Positions 50,669 to 59,442 of a stretch of DNA of 64,000 nt are shown here, piece after piece. The stretch is from CBDCCT01 sp965214995 (GTDB taxonomy: Bacteria > Deinococcota > Deinococci > Deinococcales > Trueperaceae). Below the pieces are notes generated by a model that ran no database searches, was not told where the DNA came from, and saw only the letters and a program-made list of their open reading frames with translations. The stretch's first letter is position 1. Each line of letters starts with the position of its first letter. Position numbers and translations under genes: made by a program. The DNA lies in the NCBI GenBank assembly GCA_965214995.1, contig CBDCCT010000002.1, positions 5,270,001 through 5,334,000 of the forward strand. Reading direction: 5' to 3'.

Positions 50669-50810
50669 AGATATTCCTTTCACTAGGCTCGAGCAGACGT
50701 CAAGACGTTACGAACGTAAGAGACGCCATCGTTGGGGCTCGAGCGGGTGAAAGAAAGCGTGCATGAGAAGAGTATAACCCTGATTGACGTGCAAGGTTTG
50801 GCGAAGAAAA

Positions 50811-50869
50811 GTACCCAGTATCAAATTTAGAGTGGACTTCTCGGTACTGGGTACCCAACACTCGGTACT
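50811..50869. repeat. Low-complexity inverted and direct repeats of GGTACTGGG words
   Basis: GTACCCAGTA (50811-50820) and TACTGGGTAC (50845-50854) form a perfect 10-base inverted repeat, and CTCGGTACT occurs twice (50840 and 50861). It lies in the gap between the trpE promoter region and the 3' end of the MBL gene. It resembles the shuffled-word palindromes at 45636 and 19061 in design but not in sequence. Confidence 0.6.
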
Positions 50870-50879
50870 CAACCTCCGC

Positions 50880-51824
50880 TTAGCCCTTGATGCGCTCCGG
50901 GTGACGCTTCTGCCAGTATCGCTTGAGCCCCGCCGCGCTCATCTCGTCGTTAGAGGTCGTGCGGTGGCGCACCCTGGCCTCGGGCGAAGCGCCGTCGGCC
51001 TCCAACTCTGCTTCGCTGATGCGAGAGATGCGCGCCACCAGGGCTGCATCGTCCTCGCCCGCTTGCAGACCCGCCAGCACCTCCTCCGCCCAGGCGTGGG
51101 TGCGTTCGCGCACCCTTTCGAGATGCGCCGCCACGTCCTTCACCTCTCCAAAATGGGTGAGCAGGAGACGGTCGGGCGCGGCTTGGCGCATCGCGTCAAG
51201 ACTTTGGTCCCAGGCCTCCAAGTCGATTTCGGGCGGCGCGGTGGCGGGGCGCACCACTCCTGAGCTGGGCAGCTTGATGGCGGCGGCGTCGCCGGTAAAC
51301 ATGGTTTTGCCGTCCAGGAGATAGCTCACGTGGCTCGAGGCGTGCCCCGGCGTCGCCAACACGCGCAACGTGTGGCCGAAAAGTGTGAAGGTGTCACCGT
51401 CGGAGAGAGAACGCACCTGCGCCTCGGGCACACCCTCGACAGTCCCCCACAGCGCCTCCATCTCGTCACCGTAGACGCGGCGGGCGCTGCTGAGGAGTCG
51501 GGACGGGTCTACGAGGTGAGGCGCGCCGCTCTCATGAACCCAAACGGTGGCCCCGTACGCGCGGGCGAGCGTGCCCGCGGCCCCGGCGTGGTCGAGGTGG
51601 ATGTGGCTCACGAGCACGTCGCTTAAGTTCTCAGGCTCGAAGCCCGCCTCTCGTATCCCGGCCAGAAGCGTCGGCAGCGTCGAGGCGGGGCCGCTCTCGA
51701 TGAGCGCGAAGGTGCCGCCCTCGCCGGGCAGCAGGTAACTTCCCACCGTTCCCTGCAACCCGCCGTGCCGGGTATCAAGAAGAAAAACGCCGCGGAGGTC
51801 TTGCACGAGAGGGAAGTCAGGCAT
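50880..51824 (-). CDS. Metallo-beta-lactamase-fold hydrolase
   Basis: A 314-residue cytoplasmic MBL protein with the metal motif SHIHLDHAG near residue 75, GHASSHVSYLL as the next histidine, FTGDAA as the bridging aspartate, and LLTHFGE as the last histidine. The C-terminal helical arm (EVLAGLQAGEDDAALV) is of the SoxH/RNase-Z-like type often listed as glyoxalase-II-like. Its ATG overlaps the stop of the FAH-family gene by one base, so the two act together. The substrate is unknown. Confidence 0.88.
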   Translation of the reverse strand: MPDFPLVQDLRGVFLLDTRHGGLQGTVGSYLLPGEGGTFALIESGPASTLPTLLAGIREAGFEPENLSDVLVSHIHLDHAGAAGTLARAYGATVWVHESGAPHLVDPSRLLSSARRVYGDEMEALWGTVEGVPEAQVRSLSDGDTFTLFGHTLRVLATPGHASSHVSYLLDGKTMFTGDAAAIKLPSSGVVRPATAPPEIDLEAWDQSLDAMRQAAPDRLLLTHFGEVKDVAAHLERVRERTHAWAEEVLAGLQAGEDDAALVARISRISEAELEADGASPEARVRHRTTSNDEMSAAGLKRYWQKRHPERIKG

Positions 51825-52576
51825 TAGGCAGAAACCACCGTGTTGGCGAGCGTGCCGACGCCCTCGACCTCAACCTCGACCTCGTCCCCCACTTGCAGCG
51901 GCCCCACGCCGTCGGGGGTGCCGGTCAAGACCACGTCGCCCGGCTCTAAGGTCATAAAGGTGCTTATGTAGGCCAAAACCTCCGCCACCGGGAAAATCAT
52001 ATCGGCGGTGGAGCCGTCTTGTTTGAGAGCGCCGTTGATGCGGGTCTGCACGCTTAAGTTCGTGGGGTCTAGGTCGGTTTCCAACCACGGCCCCAAGGGG
52101 CAAAAGCCGTCCGCCGACTTGCCCCGCGCCCACTGGAGGTCGCTCCGCTGCTTGTCGCGCGCGGTCACGTCGCAGGCGCAGGTGTAGCCGAGCACGTGGT
52201 TCAACGCCTCCTCCGCCCTCACGTTGCGCAGGGTGCGGCCTATCACCACCGCCAGCTCCCCTTCAAAATGCAGCTCGTTCGTCCAGCTCGGGTAGGGGAT
52301 GGGATCGCCGGGGTTCGACAGGGTGTTAAGGCCCTTCAAGAAAAGCCCCGGCTCCTTGGGCAGGTCGGCCCCGCCCATCTCTTTGATGTGCTTGGCGTAG
52401 TTTTTGCCCACGCAGACGACCACGCGCGGCTCGCAAGGGGCCAGCAGGGTCACCTCGGAAAGGGTAAGGCTTTTACCCTCACGCGTTCCCATGATGCCGC
52501 CCAGCGGGTAAACGTCTCCGCCCTCCACCTCGCCCCAACGGACGCCGCTTGAATCTTTGTATCTTACACGCTTCAC
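51824..52576 (-). CDS. Fumarylacetoacetate hydrolase family protein
   Basis: A 250-residue FAH-fold enzyme. VVCVGKNYAKHIKEMG carries the catalytic His, ELHFEGELAVVIGR the two metal glutamates, and GYTCACDVTARDKQ the metal aspartate. GDVVLTGTPDGVGPL is the conserved end. Relatives are acylpyruvate hydrolases, oxaloacetate decarboxylases or 2-hydroxyhepta-2,4-diene-1,7-dioate isomerases, and the sequence does not decide between them. A hairpin occupies its 5' leader. Confidence 0.9.
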   Translation of the reverse strand: MKRVRYKDSSGVRWGEVEGGDVYPLGGIMGTREGKSLTLSEVTLLAPCEPRVVVCVGKNYAKHIKEMGGADLPKEPGLFLKGLNTLSNPGDPIPYPSWTNELHFEGELAVVIGRTLRNVRAEEALNHVLGYTCACDVTARDKQRSDLQWARGKSADGFCPLGPWLETDLDPTNLSVQTRINGALKQDGSTADMIFPVAEVLAYISTFMTLEPGDVVLTGTPDGVGPLQVGDEVEVEVEGVGTLANTVVSA

Positions 52577-52592
52577 GCTTCACCTCTTTCAC

Positions 52593-52638
52593 CGGAGCGT
52601 CTCCAAAAGGGAAGTCACCGCCTTTTGGAGGCTCCGGG
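52593..52638. promoter_or_regulatory. Strong hairpin in the leader of the FAH-family gene
   Basis: CCGGAGC..CTCCAAAAGG pairs with CCTTTTGGAG.CTCCGG around a loop GAAGTCACCG. It lies 17 bases upstream of the FAH start, between divergent genes. A duplicated word GTGAAGCGTGAAGCGTG follows up to the start. It could be a regulatory leader; no T run supports a terminator. Confidence 0.45.
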
Positions 52639-52755
52639 CGTTCTTTACGCGCCATTGTATAGCAGTTGGACCGTGAGCGCGCCGCACGAACGGGGTCTCG
52701 CCAAAAGGGGGCGGGTTCGCGTTAGAATGAAAAAAATCACTAGGGAGGTAAACAC

Positions 52756-54543
52756 GTGCAAATAGTCAAGACGACGTTGTGGGCTCTACTCCTCATCCTG
52801 CCGCTCGCTTCGGCCCAATCGGCAACAGGGGGCGCGCAAGAGGGGTTGGGGCCGCTACTTTCAGAACTGCAAAGCACTTTGGACGACTTGGGCGCGCAAC
52901 TCGACCACGCCTCCGGCCCGGCCTCGAGCGACGTGCGCGCGACTGTGGAGGCGCTGAGCCTGCGGGTTGACACGCTCCTGGGCATGATGCGGCAAGCGGG
53001 TAATGCGGCAACAGGCGGCGCTCAAGACGATGACCAAAGCGCGGAGATGCAGGCGGAACTAGAGGCGGCGCGCATCCAGGCGGACACGCTGAACGCGCGT
53101 GTTGGGGAACTCGAGGCGGAGCTCGAGGCCGCCCGCCAGGAGGGCGCGGACGCGCTGGCGCAAAGGGAGGCTGAGCTCGAGGCGGCGCAGCGTTCTGCCG
53201 AAGAGGCGGCGGGGCTTACAGAAGAGGTCGCCACCCTGACGGGCGAGAACGAGGCGCTTCAGGGTCAACTGGAAACCGCGGCGGCGCAAAGAGACGCGCT
53301 CGAGAGCGAGCGAGACGCCCTGAGCGGCGAACTTGAGACCGCACAAGCATCTTTGAGCGAGGTGCAAGCCGAGCGCGACGAGCTTCAGGCGGGGCTTACG
53401 GAGGCGACGACGGAGCGTGAAACTTTGCAAGCCGAGCTCGAGACTTTGCAGGCCAGCCTAGACGAGGCGCAGACGGAGCGTGACGCCTTGCAAGGACAGC
53501 TTGACGAAGAAACCGCGCAACGCGAAAGCCTCCAGGGCGAGCTCGAGACCGCGCAAGCATCCTTGAACGAACTGCAAGCCGAGCGCGACGACCTGCAAGC
53601 GCAGCTTACGGAGGCGACGGCGCAGCGTGAGGGTTTGCAGGCCGAGCTCGAGGCGGCGCAAACCGGGCGCGACGAGGCGGGGCGGCAGCTCGAGGAAACG
53701 CAGGGTGAGCTGGCCTCGGTGCAGGAAGAGCTCACCACGCTTCAGGCGGAAAATCAAGATTTAGAGGCGCAAACCGAGACTTTAAGCGCCCAGGGTGAGG
53801 AGCGCGCGGCGCAACTTTCGCAGGCCCAGAGCGAGGCGCAGGCGCTTCAGGGCGAACTCGAGGCCGCCCGCGAGCAGGGTCAAGCGCTGGAAACGGAGCG
53901 TGGCGAACTCGAGGCGCAGCTTACCGAAAGCCAGGCCGCTCTGGAGGCGGCGCAGGGCGAGGCGCAAGCCCAGGCCCAGGAGCTTACGAGTGCGCGAGAA
54001 GAGGTCCAGACGTTGACGGGCGAACGCGACGAGCTGCAGGCGCAACTGGGCGAGGCGCAAGTGGGGCTTGAGGAGGCGGAAACCGCGGGCGCGGACCTGC
54101 AGAGCGAGCTCGAGGCCGCCCAGAGGGAGCGCGACGCGCTTTTGGAACAGCTCAACGCGCTCGACAATCAGGACGCGACGGTCGAAGAGCGCTTAGAACC
54201 CGCGTCAGACAGGTTGGAGCGCGCCCAAGAGCGCGCCGCCTCGGTGGCGGAAGAGTACGAAGCGCTACTCCGGCGCACCAACCGCGGGCGCACCGTGGAC
54301 GAGAACCAGCGCACCGAGCTTGGCGAACTCCAGCAGCAGCTTGTGAGCGCTCAAAGCACGGTCGCGCGGCTCACGGGCGCGCGGGGCGTCTACACGGTGC
54401 AGGCGGGCGACTCCTTGTCGAGCATCGCCAACTTTTACTACCGCACCGGCAACCGCTGGACGGACATCTTGGCGGCCAACGACTACCTAGTGAGCGACCC
54501 CGACATGGTGGATGTGGGGATGATTCTGGTGATTCCGCAGTAG
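52756..54543 (+). CDS. Secreted coiled-coil protein with C-terminal LysM domain
   Basis: A 595-residue envelope protein starting at GTG behind AGGGAGG. A signal peptide (LWALLLILPLASAQ) is followed by an almost unbroken coiled coil from about residue 30 to 500, made of E/Q/A/L-rich heptads with no prolines. Three copies of a 35-residue repeat lie near residues 192-296. The C-terminal LysM domain (GVYTVQAGDSLSSIANFYY, then VDVGMILVIPQ) should bind peptidoglycan. It probably spans the periplasm as a rod anchored to the wall. The TTAGAAT at about 52723 may be its -10 box. Confidence 0.88.
   Translation: MQIVKTTLWALLLILPLASAQSATGGAQEGLGPLLSELQSTLDDLGAQLDHASGPASSDVRATVEALSLRVDTLLGMMRQAGNAATGGAQDDDQSAEMQAELEAARIQADTLNARVGELEAELEAARQEGADALAQREAELEAAQRSAEEAAGLTEEVATLTGENEALQGQLETAAAQRDALESERDALSGELETAQASLSEVQAERDELQAGLTEATTERETLQAELETLQASLDEAQTERDALQGQLDEETAQRESLQGELETAQASLNELQAERDDLQAQLTEATAQREGLQAELEAAQTGRDEAGRQLEETQGELASVQEELTTLQAENQDLEAQTETLSAQGEERAAQLSQAQSEAQALQGELEAAREQGQALETERGELEAQLTESQAALEAAQGEAQAQAQELTSAREEVQTLTGERDELQAQLGEAQVGLEEAETAGADLQSELEAAQRERDALLEQLNALDNQDATVEERLEPASDRLERAQERAASVAEEYEALLRRTNRGRTVDENQRTELGELQQQLVSAQSTVARLTGARGVYTVQAGDSLSSIANFYYRTGNRWTDILAANDYLVSDPDMVDVGMILVIPQ
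53329..53643 (+). repeat. Three tandem 105-base coding repeats
   Basis: Units 53329-53433, 53434-53538 and 53539-53643 each encode 35 residues of the form ELETxQASLxExQxERDxLQ then xxLxExTxQRExLQx. The first and third are closest at the DNA level. Thirty-five residues is five heptads, so unit copy number can vary without breaking the coiled coil. Confidence 0.85.
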
Positions 54544-54592
54544 CAGTAGAGTCTTTGGTGGGTAGCGAGAGAGTCGGGCTTCCCGGCTCTCT

Positions 54593-56476
54593 TTAACTTT
54601 TGACGCTCAATTTTTCCGCCGTCTCCTCCCAGGCCGCCATCGCCTCCAGCAGTTCCGCCTCGAGCCGCGCGTGCTCCTCGCCCAACTCGCCTATCTTTTC
54701 GGGCTCTAGCCCCGCCGACTGGCTCAACTGGTCGCCGATAGTGGCAAGCTGGGCCTCGAGCGTCTCAATTTGTTCTTCTAAACCTTCTAGGTCGCGCTCG
54801 AGCTGCCACTTTGAGGGGCCTCTTGGCTTAGGCTCCTCTTTTATCTGTGAAGAGACGGGCGTCGCCTCGGCTTGCGCCTCCGCCTGCCGCTTGCGCTGGT
54901 AATAGTCCCAGGGGCCGTCAAAGGCGGTAAAGCGCCCCGCCCGTAGTTCCCACACGCGTTCTGTCGTCTCGCGGATGAAACGGCGGTCGTGCGAGACGAT
55001 AAGGAGAGTGCCCTCAAAGGCGTTGAGCGCGCTTTCTAGCGCCTCGATCATCTCCACGTCCAAATGGTTCGTCGGCTCGTCCAACACCAAAAAGTTGTAC
55101 TCGCCCAGCGTGAGCTTGAGAAGCGCCAGCCGCGCCCGCTCGCCGCCCGACAGGTCGCTGATGCGCTTGTACTGCGCCTCATAAGGAAAAAGAAAGCGGC
55201 CCAGCAGGTTGTGCGCCTCCACGTCGCCCACCAAACGAATCATCTCCTCGATAAGGGTGCGCTCCGGGTCCACGTCCCGCAGTTCCTGGTCGTAATAGCC
55301 GACGCGCACCCGCGCGCCGTAACGTAGAAGGGCCGCGGGGTCGTCGCTGGGGGCGTCGCCCAACATCACCTTGAGAAAACTCGTCTTGCCCGCGCCGTTG
55401 GGGCCTACCAAGGCGATGCGCTCGCCCTGCCGCAGGGTAAAAGCGACATCTTCAAAAAGCGTTCGCCCGCCAAAACTCTTGCTCAACCCTTCCGCCTGCA
55501 AAACGATGTCGCCGCTCTCGCTGCAAGGAAATTGGAAGCGGGTGGTGCGCGCTTCTCTCTCGGCCTCGCCCAGCATCTGCGTTTCATAACGCTCGACGCG
55601 CCGCTCCATCGCCTTGGCGCGGCGGTGCAGCTTTTCGTTCTGCCCCGCCCAGGCCTTCATGCGCCCCGCCGCCGCTTCTAACCGCTCGTGCTCGCGCGCC
55701 TGGTTCTTGCGCGTCGCCGCCTCGATGCGGAGTTGCTCGGCGCGATAGTCGCGGTAACGGCTCGGCGGGCCGTCAAAGGTGCGGAGCGTGCCCCCGGCGA
55801 TTTCGGCGGTGCTCGAGCCCGCCGCGTCCAAAAAGGTGCGGTCGTGCGACACGAGCACCACGCCGCCGGGGTAGCGGCTTAAGTAGCCCTCGAGCCACTC
55901 CCGCATGGCGATGTCTAGGTGGTTGGTCGGCTCGTCCAAGAGGAGCACGTCGGGCTGCGCCATGAGCAGGCGCGCGAGGCCCAAGCGCGTTTTTTCGCCC
56001 CCCGAGAGCCACGCCGCCGTCTCCCCTTCGCGCCCGCGAAAGCCTAAAGCGTACAAGACCGCGTCACGCCGCGCGCGCCGCTCGTAGCCGCCGCGGCGCT
56101 CGAAGATTTCATGGACCCGCTCCCAGCGCTCGAAAACGTCGGGTTTGTCGAGGCCCCGGTGCTCGAGCCCGCTTAAAGTTTCTTCCAACGCGTCGAGTTC
56201 GCTGAAAGCCTTTTCTGACACCTCTAACACGCTCGAGCCCGTTCCAAACTGCGGATCTTGCTTGAGCATCGCCACCGTCACCCCGTCGCGGCGGTAGACG
56301 GCGCCGCCGTCGGGCGCGTCTTCCCCCATCAGCAGGCGCAGGATGGTGGATTTGCCCGCGCCGTTGCGCCCGATAAGGGCGACCCTCGAGGCCGCGCGCA
56401 CCTCGAAGGTGACGCCGCCTAACACCGTCTGTTCACCGTAAAATTTCTCAGCCTCTTGCAGCGCGGCGAGTAGCAT
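54593..56476 (-). CDS. ABC-F family ATPase (Uup-like)
   Basis: A soluble 627-residue protein with two ABC domains and no membrane segment. Walker A is GRNGAGKST in the first and GPNGAGKTS in the second; signatures are WLSGGEKTRLGLARLL and DLSGGERARLALLKL; Walker B motifs are LLLDEPTNHLD and LVLDEPTNHLD. The linker (about 235-310) is basic and helical, and a C-terminal coiled coil (about 550-620) is as in Uup. ABC-F proteins act on ribosomes and some give antibiotic protection. A promoter with -10 box 7 bases from the ATG is at 56484-56513. Confidence 0.93.
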   Translation of the reverse strand: MLLAALQEAEKFYGEQTVLGGVTFEVRAASRVALIGRNGAGKSTILRLLMGEDAPDGGAVYRRDGVTVAMLKQDPQFGTGSSVLEVSEKAFSELDALEETLSGLEHRGLDKPDVFERWERVHEIFERRGGYERRARRDAVLYALGFRGREGETAAWLSGGEKTRLGLARLLMAQPDVLLLDEPTNHLDIAMREWLEGYLSRYPGGVVLVSHDRTFLDAAGSSTAEIAGGTLRTFDGPPSRYRDYRAEQLRIEAATRKNQAREHERLEAAAGRMKAWAGQNEKLHRRAKAMERRVERYETQMLGEAEREARTTRFQFPCSESGDIVLQAEGLSKSFGGRTLFEDVAFTLRQGERIALVGPNGAGKTSFLKVMLGDAPSDDPAALLRYGARVRVGYYDQELRDVDPERTLIEEMIRLVGDVEAHNLLGRFLFPYEAQYKRISDLSGGERARLALLKLTLGEYNFLVLDEPTNHLDVEMIEALESALNAFEGTLLIVSHDRRFIRETTERVWELRAGRFTAFDGPWDYYQRKRQAEAQAEATPVSSQIKEEPKPRGPSKWQLERDLEGLEEQIETLEAQLATIGDQLSQSAGLEPEKIGELGEEHARLEAELLEAMAAWEETAEKLSVKS

Positions 56477-56483
56477 GAATACT

Positions 56484-56513
56484 ATTGTAATGTCTCAAAC
56501 ATTGAGGTGTCAC
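56484..56513 (-). promoter_or_regulatory. Promoter of the ABC-F gene
   Basis: On the minus strand GTGACA (56513-56508) and TACAAT (56489-56484) lie 18 bases apart. The -10 box ends 7 bases before the ATG, so the message is probably leaderless. Confidence 0.6.
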
Positions 56514-56557
56514 GAACCTGTAAACAGGCGAGTCACCCGTTCTAAAGGAGTATAAGG

Positions 56558-56970
56558 ATACTGAGGTTTCGCGCGCTTTTCCCCGCTCTTGCTTCTGTCC
56601 TCTTTCTCACCGCTTGCCCGATCACCGACCCGCCCCTGCCAGACCCTTACGATTACGTCGGCACCTGGTCCGGCACGATAAGCGACAGCGTCGGGAGCGA
56701 GGGGAACGTCACTTTTGAGGTTATCGCCCAGAGCGACCTTTACGGCGGCGCTTTGGACGGCTGACTTTGGAGGTGCGGCGAACAGCGGTATTTTGCGGAG
56801 CGACTACGCTTACGAAAAAACGCTAATGCCAGCCTTATCTCTTCCAAAACGCCGGACTGCGTTTACAACGTCAACACGGCCAGGACGGAAAGCACGCTCC
56901 GCGGCACCTACTTGTCTTTCGGTTGTACGCCTTATGTGACGGGCACCTTAGAGCTGACCAAACAGCCCCA
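56558..56970 (+). pseudogene. Decayed lipoprotein gene
   Basis: AAAGGAG at 56544-56550 is followed by ATA CTG AGG where ATG CTG AGG would be expected. The frame then reads a signal peptide with lipobox (SVLFLTACPI) and a beta-rich start (DYVGTWSGTISDSV, NVTFEVIAQSDLYGG). A TGA stops it at 56762. In the same frame after about 40 unlike residues the protein character returns (SSKTPDCVYNVNTARTES, LRGTYLSFGCT, VTGTLELTK). The lost start codon and internal stop argue for a pseudogene with a small rearrangement or two compensating indels in the middle. Use of ATA as a start is a less likely alternative. Confidence 0.6.
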
Positions 56971-57071
56971 AAGACGCAAGGTTTCGGGCGGCGTGCTTGC
57001 GAACGGGCGCTCAGTTTCGCCCTCCCTCGCCCGCTACACTGTGCTTACAAAAAACCTACAAAGGAGCGCTT

Positions 57072-57290
57072 ATGACCGATTTTAACAACCTAGACCCGCT
57101 CGGAGGCCCCGCCGAATCGCGCCAGAGCTACCAGATTCACGAACTCGCCAAGGAACTCGACACCTCCGTGGAGCAGGTCGAAAGGTGGATACGCGAGGCC
57201 GACATCAAACCCATGTCCGACGAGGAGCACGCGAACTACCACGCCAGCACCACCGAGCGGCTTCGCGGGCTCCAGCGTCGCGGCGGGTAG
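57072..57290 (+). CDS. Small hypothetical protein with helix-turn-helix-like segment
   Basis: I use the ATG at 57072, preceded by AAAGGAGCG, giving 72 residues. The middle (IHELAKELDTSVEQVERWIREADIKPMSD) resembles the helical N-terminal module of translation factor IF2 and the first part of MerR-like helix-turn-helix domains. The tail is charged and short. I cannot assign a family with confidence. It follows the decayed lipoprotein gene. Confidence 0.6.
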   Translation: MTDFNNLDPLGGPAESRQSYQIHELAKELDTSVEQVERWIREADIKPMSDEEHANYHASTTERLRGLQRRGG

Positions 57291-57330
57291 AACAGTTCAT
57301 GTAGCCTTTAACGTGAGCTAGCGGGGCCGA

Positions 57331-57750
57331 TTAGCGCAGGGTCAACAAGTAGCGCCCGCTTGTGTCCTCGAGCACCACGTTCAGCCTCATACGCTCGCCC
57401 GCGCGTTCATAAACGACGCTCGAGCGGGTGTTGTTGGGCGGGTCGTAGCGCACGCGTCGCCAGCCCTGGACCGCAAGCTGCGTCTCGAAGTGGCTCTCGA
57501 GCGCGAAAAGCGTCGCGTTGGAGGAGAAGCGGGCGGTGGTGCGTTCTCCAGCGTCATCCAGCGTAAGGATTTGCGAGCCGGGGTAGGCGGTGAGCTCTAA
57601 GCTGTCGTTAAGCACAACGGGATTGTCCTGGGTCGAAAAGCGCAGAGTCATCGGCGCCTGCGCCCCGCGCGGGGCGCAGGCGCTCAAGAGCCCCAGTCCT
57701 ACAAAAATCCCTACCGTGGAGAGGCGAAAAACTGCGCGAAGGCCTGTCAT
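57331..57750 (-). CDS. Hypothetical lipoprotein
   Basis: With the ATG at 57750 the protein is about 139 residues and starts with a normal lipoprotein signal (TVGIFVGLGLLSACAP, lipobox LLSAC). An alternative ATG about 63 bases further out would give an unusually long signal region. The mature part, about 110 residues, looks like a strand-helix-strand domain (LELTAYPGSQILTL, ALESHFETQLAVQGWRRV, RLNVVLEDTSGRYLLTLR). No family is recognised. Confidence 0.65.
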   Translation of the reverse strand: MTGLRAVFRLSTVGIFVGLGLLSACAPRGAQAPMTLRFSTQDNPVVLNDSLELTAYPGSQILTLDDAGERTTARFSSNATLFALESHFETQLAVQGWRRVRYDPPNNTRSSVVYERAGERMRLNVVLEDTSGRYLLTLR

Positions 57751-57945
57751 GGGGGCAGTGTAAGGGGCGGGGCGCGCATACGGAATGCGATTTTTCATCA
57801 TCTCTTCAGACATGAGAATTATGGAGATGAACGGCGCAGTTTAGTAAGACAAGCATTTATTGCCGCGTCCACACTTCAGTATAGTTAGCGTAATGGAACA
57901 GAGATTTGTTCTCTCAGGCACACGCTTTTTGGGGAGCGGGGATTC

Positions 57946-58566
57946 ATGAGTGGCAGCATGAACAGCAGTGTGAAGCAGAGCGACTACGCGGACGTCCTCG
58001 GCTACGGCTCGGGCGAGATTATCCTTTTTCCTGGCGAGCCGGACAACATCTACCGCGTTAAAAAGGGGCTCGTTCGCATTCATACGGTGGATGACGAGGG
58101 CAACGGGCTGACGTTACGTTACGTAAAACCGGGCGGCTATTTTGGCGAGGAGGCCGTGCGCGGGCTCTCGAGGCGCTACTTCGCCGAGGCGGTGACGAGC
58201 AGCGAAGTCGAGGTACTGAGCCCCGCCATCCTGAGCGTTGAGGAAAACCTCGACCTCACCGCGCACCTGGTCGAGGCTATCGAAAAACTTTACCAGTCGC
58301 TCTTTAGGCTCTCGGGCAAGAGGCTCAAGTCCCGCATCGCCGCGGAACTTCTGGACCTGCAAGACAGCGCGCTTGCGACCACGCGCGAGCGCGGCGAGCC
58401 GGTCGTGCATATCACCCACGACGACCTAGCGGCGGCGGTGGGTTCGGTGAGGGAAACGGTCACCAAGGTCGTGGGTGAACTTTCGCGCCGGGGTGCCATC
58501 GACGCGGGCTACGGCAAGATAGCCCTGGTCGACATCCCGCTGCTCGAGGCCGTCGCCGACGAATAA
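57946..58566 (+). CDS. Crp/Fnr-family transcriptional regulator
   Basis: A 206-residue regulator. The N-terminal cyclic-nucleotide-like beta barrel (about residues 15-95) has EIILFPGEPDNIYRVKKGLVRI and GYFGEEAVRG. The C-terminal winged helix has HITHDDLAAAVGSVRETVTKVVGEL, quoted in part as HDDLAAAVGSVRETVTKV, the Crp/Fnr DNA-recognition helix. No cysteine cluster is seen, so it is not an Fe-S Fnr. The R-x-S-like cAMP site is not clear. Crp-type regulators such as SdrP/DdrI control stress genes in Thermus and Deinococcus; this may be an orthologue, but that is inference. Confidence 0.9.
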   Translation: MSGSMNSSVKQSDYADVLGYGSGEIILFPGEPDNIYRVKKGLVRIHTVDDEGNGLTLRYVKPGGYFGEEAVRGLSRRYFAEAVTSSEVEVLSPAILSVEENLDLTAHLVEAIEKLYQSLFRLSGKRLKSRIAAELLDLQDSALATTRERGEPVVHITHDDLAAAVGSVRETVTKVVGELSRRGAIDAGYGKIALVDIPLLEAVADE

Positions 58567-58688
58567 AGCAGTGCGGGCTCGGACTCTATAGAGCGGGAGC
58601 GGGTGCTCGAGTGCAAAATCTGCAAAAACCTGGGTTCGGCTTATCGCCCACCATAAAACCGTTCAAAAGCTACTGACAAACCGGATGT

Positions 58689-59198
58689 TCAAGCGGACGA
58701 ATCCGCCACGACGGGGTCGTAAACTTGGATGTCGCGCCCCGCGCTTTTGCCCTGCGAAAAGGCGAGCCGCGCGCGGTGAAGGAGAGCGTCGAGCGTTTTG
58801 CCGTCGTATGGGTAGAGGGACACGCCGATGTTCACCCCAAAAGCGGCGTCCCTAAAGGGTTGCTGCAAGCGGTTACGCACGCGCTCGGCGATCATCACAA
58901 TCTGGTCGACCTGGGCTTTTTGTACCCAGGCGATGTAGCGCGTGTCCTCGATGCGCAGGAGGATGTCCTCGCGCCGCGTTTCCTCCTCGAGCCGCTCCCG
59001 GATGTCGCGGAGGGTTCTCTCGCGCGAGTCCCCCTCAAGCGACCCGTCCTCGCCGAGCGCCGCGAGTTCTATGTACAAAAGGCCGCCGTGCCAGCCCTCG
59101 CGCTGCGCCAAACTGACGCTCGTCTCGAGCTTCTCCTCAAAAATAAGTCGGTCGGTCACACCAATGTTTAAGTCTTCGATGGTCAGATCCTCGTGCAT
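58689..59198 (-). CDS. Degenerate GGDEF-domain protein
   Basis: A 169-residue single-domain protein with the outline of a diguanylate cyclase: DRLIFEEKLETSVSLAQRE, a hydrophobic strand LLYIELAAL, RERLEEETRREDILLRI, and the end GVNIGVSLYPYDGKTLDALLHRARLAFSQGKSAGRD, quoted in part as GVSLYPYDGKTLDALLHRA. The GGDEF loop itself reads RIEDTRYIAWV, so the active site is lost and metal ligands are missing. It is likely an inactive binding or scaffold domain. GAGG precedes the ATG weakly. Confidence 0.75.
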   Translation of the reverse strand: MHEDLTIEDLNIGVTDRLIFEEKLETSVSLAQREGWHGGLLYIELAALGEDGSLEGDSRERTLRDIRERLEEETRREDILLRIEDTRYIAWVQKAQVDQIVMIAERVRNRLQQPFRDAAFGVNIGVSLYPYDGKTLDALLHRARLAFSQGKSAGRDIQVYDPVVADSSA

Positions 59199-59442
59199 GG
59201 CTTTCGTTCCCCCAACAACCCCAAGATGGGGTTAAACGATTATAGGCGGCGGGGGCGAAGCAAGAGGAGAAAATTCACACTGTTGGTCGGTGACTCCCGG
59301 ACAGCAAGAGACATCCCTCTGGCGGCTCTTATAGCAGGTAACGTCCCTTTTTGGGGAGATGCGGTTCAAGGATTACTGTGGGTGACGAAGCTCCAGAAAC
59401 GTTTTTGCGCTCAAGCACCCTCAGCTTTTGCGCGAACCGCTC

